From Aphidius gifuensis (Eukaryota; Arthropoda; Insecta; Hymenoptera; Braconidae), in assembly GCF_014905175.1 (NCBI RefSeq), contig NC_057791.1, positions 10,847,177 through 10,911,176 of the forward strand: DNA of 64,000 nt. Direction: 5' to 3'. This document shows, in pieces, positions 57,046 to 64,000 of this stretch. A model generated the notes under the pieces. It was not told where the DNA came from. It worked only from the letters and a program-made list of their open reading frames with translations, and did not search any database. A program made the position numbers and the translations under genes. Numbering within the stretch: the stretch's first letter is position 1; each line of letters begins with the position of its first letter.

Positions 57046-57781
57046 TGACTTGGACATATACTTAGTTCTGCGTGCTGACAGGAATTCTAGGTACAAATCC
57101 ACTGGTGGAGGTTGTCTCATGGCTCTAATGCACTACTTGCACCCTGTTGCACTAGATACCACATGGGCCTTGGCCCATCCCTGGTGAAAAAAATATCCTG
57201 CCTATTTCCCGTAATTGACAACATATCGGCGGGTTATGAATCCTGCCAAAAAATTTTGACGGGTTATCTATCCCGCCAACATACCGGCACAAAATATTGT
57301 CAGATTATGTATCCCGCCAATATGCCATCACAAAACACTCTGAAAACACTGATATATGTATACCCTGGTAGAAATATTTATCTGCCATTACTCCCGCTTT
57401 CTCCGCATTACGTTGAAATCACTCCGGTATGAGGTTGCTGGCAAAGAAATGACTCCGGCATTAAATTGATGGTGGAGAAATTACTTTGGCATGAGATTGA
57501 TGGCGGAGAAAATAGTATAAATATTTTTAATATTTTTAATATTTTTAATAAATTATCCATTTGACTATTTTTTAGCAGACAAACTAGAAGTATTTTTATA
57601 GGTTAAACATTTTCATGATATGACAATCTATTCTTTGTGTTCGTTTGGTTCACATCATGGAAAACCACATACAAACTCCCTCGCACCTACACCTGCTTTA
57701 TCGAAAAAAAAAAATTGTCAAGTTCACTCACACATTTATAATGCGAAGCTTTTCTGATCACCGCTTGTTACATAGTTTTTA

Positions 57782-57946
57782 GGGGTTCCCTTCCACGGCG
57801 GACGATGGCTAGAAATACCACCTCCACTGCTCACCATCCTTACTTCTATATATGCGCTACTGTGACACTCACACATATACAGGAGTATCGACGGTAAGCA
57901 GTGGAGGTGGTATTTCTGGCGGTCGTCCACCGTGAAAGAAAGCCCC
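57782..57946. mobile_element. 165-bp nested MITE with AGGGG ends and TA duplication
   Basis: GGGGTTCCCTTCCACGG (57782 on) is an imperfect inverse of CCGTGAAAGAAAGCCCC (to 57946), both flanked by TA. The core pair agaaataccacctccactgc / gcagtggaggtggtatttct is perfect over 20 bp. Confidence 0.8.
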
Positions 57947-58229
57947 TAATAATCCGTAGCAGCAACGTAAATTTTTTTTATACATTATCTTGTTAAAAAA
58001 AAAAGTTGTAGTGTTGTGCCTTAGTGTATAAACAATGAAAAAAACATATAAATAAACAAATAAAACAACGAAAAAAGTATTATTGTGCCCAGGGCTAATA
58101 TTAAAACACTGAGAATAAATAAATTTTGCTTGGGTAAATTTCTGGTTGAGCAAAATGGCAGCAGCCGACTCATTAAAAAACGACAGTCTATCCGATTGTA
58201 GTTTTGATTGATAAATTGAAAAATGAAAA

Positions 58230-58560
58230 GCATTGGCGGTTACAATATATTATGGCGGGATATTGGTGGAATATGTAACCCACCTAGAAAGCATTTGCGG
58301 TTACCATATATTGTGGCGGAATATTGACGGGATATGTACACCACCGAGAAAGCATTGGCGGTTACAATATATTGTGGCGGGATATTGACAGGATATGTAA
58401 CCCACCAAGAAAGCATTGGCGGTTACATCGGGATATTGGCGGGATATGTAACTTACCAAAAAAGCATTGGCGGTTACCATATATTGTGGCGGGATATTGA
58501 CGGGATACATAACCCGCCAATGGGTCAATTACGGGATATGCCGGGATATTTGGCGTGATA
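58230..58560. repeat. Five tandem ~64-bp GGCGGGATATT repeats
   Basis: Units of the type aaagcattggcggttaccat, atattgtggcgggatattg, acgggatatgtaacccacc repeat between 58236 and 58530 with small deletions. The left end of the element has one inverse-oriented set (57230-57330). Confidence 0.8.
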
Positions 58561-58604
58561 TTTGGCGGGATATTTTTTCCACCAGGGAAACGTTTGCAGA
58601 TATT

Positions 58605-61600
58605 CCCAGGTAGAAAAATATGTGTCGCGTCCGACTTAATAAAAGTCGGATCGGGATCAGTCGCCGACGCCGGAGTTTTCAGCATTTCAACATTGTTGAA
58701 ATTGACTATTATGTTTGTAATTTTAATCTTAATCATGAATATTTTCGTGCCTTATTTTCGGAAGTTGAATTTATTTACCAGCCATTTCGGGTTGCATCAG
58801 TTGAAGAATAAAGTCAGCTGTTTTACGGCAAGGCGTTTTTGAATATGCGTAACTTTAATACCGATCATGTTTGGCTGATCGTTTGACAAGCATTTGTTAG
58901 AAATAATTACCGATTGTTTTACCTGTATATTGTATTGTTGACTCAGGTATATTACTATTATGATAATTATCATTATCATGTAGGAAATAAGGTTAATTAT
59001 ATGCTTTTCCTTGGATTTTTTATTTATTTTATAAATAAAATACATGTAAATTTATTTAACAAAAATAGAAAAGTCCAAGGAAAAGCAGTAGCTAAGAAAA
59101 AGATGTAGCTAAGGAATTAATGTGACTAAGGAATTATTTCCTTGAGACATAATTTTTTGGCAAATTATTTCTTAGCTTCATCTTTTTCTTACTGCTTTTC
59201 CTTTGACATTTTTATTTATTTTATAAATAAAATACATGTAAATTTATTTTTAAAAATAAAAATGTCCAAGGAGTGCTAGTAAAGATAAGCAAGGAATTAA
59301 TGTGACTAAGGAATTATTTCCTTAAAACATAATTCTTTGGCAACATCAATTCCTTAGCCACTGCTTTTCCTTGGACCTTTTTTATTTATTTTATAAATAA
59401 AATACATGTAAATTCATTTTTTGAAAATACAAATGTCCAAGGAAAAGCAGTGGCTAAGAAAAAGATGTAGCTAAGGAATTAATGTTGCCAAAAAAACTAT
59501 GTCTCAAGGAAATAATTCCTTATAGTCACATTAATTCCTTAGCTGTTATCTTTTCTTAGCCACTGCTTTTCCTTGACATTTTTATTTAAAAAAGAATTTA
59601 CATGTATTTAAAATAAATAAAAATGTCCAGAAAAGCAGTAGCTAAGGAAAAGATGAAGCTAAGGAATTAATGTTGCTAAAAATTATGTCTCAAGGAAATA
59701 ATTCCTTAGTACACACTTTAGCTATATCTTTTTCTTAGCCACTGCTTTTCTTGGACTTTTTATTTAAAAATTTACATGTATTTTATTTATAAAATGAAAA
59801 TAAAACGTATGAAAGCAGTATAGTGATGATAGATAAGCCAAAAATAAATGTCTCAAGGAAATAATTCCTTAGTCACATTAATTCCTTAGCTACATCTTTT
59901 TCTTAGCCACTGCTTTTCCTTGGACATTTTTATTTAAAAAAAAAAAATTTACATGTATTTTATTTATAAAATAAATAAAAATGTCCAAGGAAAAGCAGTA
60001 GCTAAGGAAAAGATGTAGCTAAGGAATTAATGTGACTAAGGAATTATTTCCTTGAGACATAATTTTTTGGCAACATTAATTCCTTAGTTTCTTAGTTACT
60101 GCTTTTTCTTGGATATTTATTTTAATTTAATAAAATAAAAATGTCCAGGAAAGCAGTATTAAGAGAAAGATGTAGCTAAGGAATTAATGTGACTAAGGAA
60201 TTATTTCCTTGAGACATAATTTTTGGCAACATTAATTCCTTAGTCATCTTTTTTCTAGCCACTGCTTTTCCTTGGACATTTTTATTTTAAAAATAAATTT
60301 ACATGTATTTTATTTATAAAATAAATAAAACGGTCCAAGGACAAGCAGTAGCTAAGGAATTAATGTGACTAAGGAATTAATGTTGCCAAAGAATTATGTT
60401 TTAAGGAAATAATTCCTTAGTCACATTACTTATTTTCATCTTAATAATGCTCTTTTTGGACATTTTATTTTTAAAAATAAATTTACATGTATTTTATTTA
60501 TAAAATAAATGAAAATGTCCAAGGAAAGCAGATGAAGCTAAGGAATTAATGTTGCCAAAAATTATGTCTCAAGGAAATAATTCCTTAGTCACATTAATTC
60601 TTAGCTACATCTTTCATGTTACTGCCTCTTGGACATTTTTATTTATTTTATAAATAAAATACATGTAAATTTATTTTTAAAAATAAAAATGTCCAAGAAA
60701 AGCAGTAAGCTCTAGGAAATAATTCTGTCACATTAATTTTCTTAGTTGTTATTCTTTTTTCCTTGTTATTGCTTTTCCTTGGACATTTTTATATTTTATA
60801 AATAAAATACATGTAAATTTATTTAACAAAAATAGAAAAGTCAAGGAAAAGCAGTAGCTAAAAAAAGATAAGTGAATTAATGTGACTAAGAATTATTTCT
60901 TGAGACATAATTTTTGGCAACATTACCCATAGTCACATTAATTTAGCTACTGCTTTTCCTTGACCTTTTTATTTATTTTATAAATAAAATACATGTAAAT
61001 TTATTTTTAAAATAAAATGTCCATGAAAAGCAGTGGCTAAGGAAAAAGATGAAGCTAAGGAATTAATGTTGCCAAAAATTATGTCTCAAGGAAATATTCT
61101 AGTCACATTATTCTTTAGTTACATTTAGCCACTGCTTTTCCTTGGACATTTTTATTTAAAAAAATTTACATGTATTTTATTTATAAAATAAATAAAAATG
61201 TCCAGGAAAAGCAGTAGCTATAAAAGATGTAGCTAAGGAATTAATGTTGCCAAAATTATGTCTCAAGGAAATAATTCCTTAGTCACATTAATTCCATTAC
61301 ATCTTTTTTCTATTACTGTTGATTTTTATTTATTTTATATAAAATACATGTAAATTTATTTTTAAAAATAAAATGTCCAAGGAAAGCAGTAGCTAGCGAA
61401 AAAGATGAAGCTAAGGAATTAATGTTGCCAAAAAATTATGTCTCAAGGAAATAATTCCTTAGTCACATTAATTCCTTAGCTACATCTTTTTCTTAGCTAC
61501 TGCTTTTCCTTGGACTTTTCTATTTTTGTTAAATAAATTTACATGTATTTTATTTATAAAATAAATAAAAAATGTCCAAGGAAAAGCAGTATGGTTAGCT

Positions 61601-62197
61601 ACCTTATTTCCTACATGATAATGATAATTATCATAATAGTAATATACCTGAGTCAACAATACAATATACAGATGTTAAAACAATCGGTAATTATATTCTA
61701 ATACAATATTCAAGACGATTGTTTTATTTATTAAACTTGTTGTTTTTAATCCAAACCGATCCAAACATGAACATGATTGTTAAAGTTGCATATTCAAAAT
61801 TACTCGTCGCTAGCCTGCCGGTAAAACAGCTGGCTTAGTATTTTCAATATACAGTAATTGGATGAGAACCGTTTTCTCATAAATGTCGTCTAAAATCTCG
61901 ACTATAACCTCAAGCTGTCATTTTAATGTTAATTCGAGTAAAACAAAAAATTATGCTTAATTTATTGAAAAATATTCATGATTAGAATGATTAGAAACAA
62001 ATTACAAACATAAATAGTCTATCTATCAATAATTTAGTTTCTTTTGTAAAATGCAATTGATATTCTAAATTTCTTACTTTATAAATCTTACAGAATATCC
62101 GACGTCGGCCCGACTGAAATCCCGACTTTCCTCCGACTTAATAAGTCGGGACACTCAGTCGGCCGACAGTCGGGCCGACGGAAGTTTTCTACCTGGG
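58605..62197. mobile_element. 3.6-kb foldback element, CCCAGGTAGAAAA ends, containing a tandem-hairpin array
   Basis: CCCAGGTAGAAAA (58605 on) is mirrored by TTTTCTACCTGGG (to 62197). Subterminal gtccgacttaataaaagtcg on the left and ccgacttaataagtcggg on the right match. Inner arms 58800-58990 and 61595-61830 also pair (caggtatattactattatga / tcataatagtaatatacctg, cagctgttttac / gtaaaacagctg). No transposase frame seen; the middle is the array. Confidence 0.8.
59040..61595. repeat. Array of about 14 tandem hairpin units (~180 bp each)
   Basis: Each unit reads aaaatgtccaaggaaaagca, gtagctaaggaaaagatgta, gctaaggaattaatgttgcc, then a turn (aattatgtctcaaggaaata), then the inverse: ttccttagctacatcttttt, ctgcttttccttggacattt. 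Units are separated by an AT-rich ttataaaataaat / acatgtaaattt spacer that is itself palindromic. Copies differ by small deletions and substitutions, with several in 59800-59830, 60137-60160 and 60690-60750 badly eroded. No coding frame and no CRISPR-like unique spacers. Confidence 0.9.
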
Positions 62198-63655
62198 TTA
62201 CTGCTGCTAAAATTAGCTATGCACGGCTTAACATTATTATAGTTTGCCTATATCTTCCATCTTGCATCACCACTGATAAAACCTGTGCATTTCTTGCACA
62301 TTTGCGTTGGTTTTTATCGCAATCTAATTGTGCAATAGTTATGATCGGTGACGTCAACCTTGGCAACTTTACTCAAGTATTTACCAATGGAATTAAATGC
62401 ACCAAAACTGAGTCTCTTGTTCTACTTGTGGAGGAACTCAACCTTACGCAATTTAACACCATATCTTCCCTCGACCTTGTGCTTGCTTTGCTGCCCTGCA
62501 CCGTCACACAATCCAGTCGTTGTCATTGAGCAATGTCACCCTCCTCTGGACATTAAAATACCCATCCTAAACAAAATTGCTACTAAACCCTTGTCTATTT
62601 CGAATTCTAACATCTTTAACTCTAACTTAATATTTAATTACAAAACACTAGATTTTGTACTTTTGCTGGATGGATTGATGTCCCTATCGTGGGGCGATGT
62701 TCTCGTTGAGAATGACGTTAACATTGCTGTTGATAAATTCTACTCAATGATTGGTGATGTGTCGGACAAGTGTGGTAATAACTTGGCTTCATCTTATTGT
62801 AAAAATATCACAGATAACTCTTAACCTAATAATTTACCTTTTTGGCTATGTTTTCACACCATTAACCTAATTAAATACAAGAATAATTTACACATTAAAA
62901 TACAAAAATTAAAAAAGCTAATTACATATACACATAATGGTACTGAAAATATAATTCTCCAAAACCAACTGGCTAGTCCGAATAATAAATTTAAATCGAT
63001 TAAGAAAATTATCACTTGTGATTCTAGGTCTGATTACACTAAATATGTAAATCGAACTGAAAAAGATCTCACAGGGAACCCTTCGTCTCTATGGAATTTT
63101 GTGAATACCATCAGAAATGAGGAGTGTATTCGTTCTTGTTGAATAGCACCCAGTCATCTAACGTCAGTGAAATTTGTGACGCGTTTGCAAATTATTTTGC
63201 TGGCACGTATGTCTCCCTGACGCCAGCTGACTTAGACTATTTAAATGTGAACTTTAAATCTAGTCCTAGGTATGTCAATCGCCTTGGTGACACTGAGTAT
63301 TGTACCTATGCCAAGGTTGAGGATGCACTTCCTAATATTCCTAGTAACTTCTCGTCAGGCATGGACCACATACCCTGTTACCTTACTAAGTACTGCAAGC
63401 AGGCATTTACCGTACCACTTACTCATATTTTTAATCTTTTTTTAAAATCCGGTATTTATCCGACGATTTGGAAGAGAGCCAAGTCCTTGTGCATAAAAAT
63501 GGACCTAAAAACGTATTGACCAATTACAGACCGATATCGGTCCTATCTGCTTCTCTAAAGTGTTTAAGATATGCTTATACAATAAGGTGTACTCTTGCTT
63601 TAGGTCAGTGGTATGTGACGAACAACATACGCTTCCTGCCTGGCCGTTCCACTAC
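62198..63655 (+). pseudogene. LINE remnant: endonuclease and start of reverse transcriptase
   Basis: Non-LTR retrotransposon relic. VCLYLPSCITTDKTC and VMIGDVNLGNFTQVF are the middle of an AP-type endonuclease (GDxN motif); SSLDLVLALL then, one frame over, QCHPPLDIKIPI correspond to its C-terminal LDLV and (D)H residues. A connecting stretch (TKYVNRTEKDLTGNPSSLWN) precedes the RT start: SGMDHIPCYLTKYCKQAF, PLTHIFNLFLKSGIYPTIWK and, after a shift, NYRPISVLSASLKCL. The catalytic YADD region is missing; the sequence degenerates at about 63600 and ends in (AATA)n. The 5' end coincides with the edge of the foldback element at 62197. Same broad group as the minus-strand relic at 7861-9285. Confidence 0.8.
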
Positions 63656-63722
63656 CAAAATAAAAATAAATAATAGTAATAAATAATAATAATAATAAAT
63701 AATAATAATAATAAATAAATAG
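63656..63722. repeat. (AATA)n / (AAT)n low-complexity tail
   Basis: ataaaaataaataatagtaat and following aataataataaataa units. It lies where a LINE tail would be, although the RT upstream is incomplete, so it may be a recombined tail. Confidence 0.75.
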
Positions 63723-63732
63723 TTAGATCATA

Positions 63733-63915
63733 GTGATGAGGATTGAGTTTAATTCTCGCACAATGAAGAGAGGATTTTCATATAAAAACAGCAAATCATG
63801 GACATCACCAACCAGTCTCAATCCAGTAGTGAAAAGATTAACAACTCAGAATATAACATACCTAAAAAGTCTAGGGTTAAAAGTAAAAAATTCTGGACTT
63901 GCAACTTCAATTGGG
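63733..63915 (+). pseudogene. Short unrecognised ORF fragment
   Basis: Ser/Lys-rich reading MKRGFSYKNSKSWTSPTS, then RLTTQNITYLKSLGLKV. The LTxxNxxxLKSLGLKV phrase looks coding-like and may be the start of a transposon protein, but I cannot name it. A stop follows at about 63916 and the remaining window is AT-rich. Confidence 0.25.
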
Positions 63916-64000
63916 TAATTATAACTTGTCTCAATTGTTTTACACGTCAAAATGGTTGATTTATGCATACAATTGAAAATGTTTTTTGGCTTTGCTGAAG

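Larger units (their letters stand above)
57179..58587. mobile_element. 1.4-kb element with CCCTGGTG(A/G)AAAAAATATCC ends
   Basis: ccctggtgaaaaaaatatcc (57179 on) is mirrored by ggatattttttccaccaggg-type sequence to 58587. Interior near both ends is built from ggcgggata / tatcccgcc phrases. It contains another partial end (ccctggtagaaatatttatc at 57363), trinucleotide-like tttttaata repeats (57525-57550) and a nested MITE. Confidence 0.75.

Noticed and set aside
57736..58736. Overlapping ORFs with repeated VSYISRQYP-like text
   Set aside because: They translate the GGCGGGATATT tandem repeats; repeats in the DNA explain the apparent protein repeats.
59040..61595. CRISPR array or coding satellite
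   Set aside because: Units are palindromic and head-to-tail with AT-rich palindromic links; no spacers, no frame.

Overview
The window looks like animal, most likely insect, nuclear DNA. It is very AT-rich, has spliced exons with GT/AG borders, and is filled with eukaryotic transposons (Ty1/copia, BEL/Pao, LINEs and many palindromic DNA elements). A hymenopteran host such as a parasitoid wasp is a guess from style and composition, not a demonstrated assignment. There are no bacterial genes, operons or CRISPR arrays.

The only host gene I can support runs on the minus strand. Three exons (33913-33567, 11833-11688, 6466-6271) join in perfect phase and encode about 230 residues of the RasGEF/CDC25 domain of a phospholipase C epsilon-like protein. 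The introns between them are about 21.7 kb and 5.2 kb. The rest of the gene (N-terminus, PH/EF, PLC X and Y, C2, RA domains) is not visible and should lie beyond both ends of the window. Almost everything else is therefore intronic or flanking transposon sequence.

Layout: 0-6 kb holds palindromic elements (602-1393, 2600-3930, 4950-5565). 6.3-11.8 kb holds two PLCE exons, a MITE with long terminal repeats, a minus-strand LINE remnant with a YADD motif, and a LINE RNase H remnant. 12-17 kb is a 2.35 kb foldback element and AT-rich filler. 17.3-20.3 kb is a dead BEL/Pao pol gene, followed at once by a tRNA-like sequence enclosed in a 21-bp inverted repeat. 20.6-26 kb holds a decayed Asn-rich ORF, direct repeats and a C2H2-finger relic. 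26.4-29.4 kb is a nest of palindromes inside palindromes. 30.3-32.5 kb is an element whose core is a palindrome carrying two identical inverted tRNA-like copies. 34-43 kb holds more palindromic elements, one with complementary tRNA-like halves. 45053-49790 is a near-complete copia element with both LTRs, target duplication, PBS and an intact gag but a broken pol. 51-57 kb is mostly anonymous. 57.2-62.2 kb holds two large elements sharing CCC(T/A)GGT(A/G)GAAA-type ends, the second containing about 14 tandem hairpin units. 62.2-63.7 kb is a second LINE relic.

The most interesting material is (i) the tandem-hairpin array at 59.04-61.59 kb, which would yield a series of long hairpins if transcribed, and (ii) the repeated association of tRNA-like (A-box/B-box) sequences with inverted-repeat structures at 20.4, 31-32, 42.4-42.7 and 56.7 kb. 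All coordinates of elements are read by eye from terminal inverted repeats; edges may be off by a few bases.
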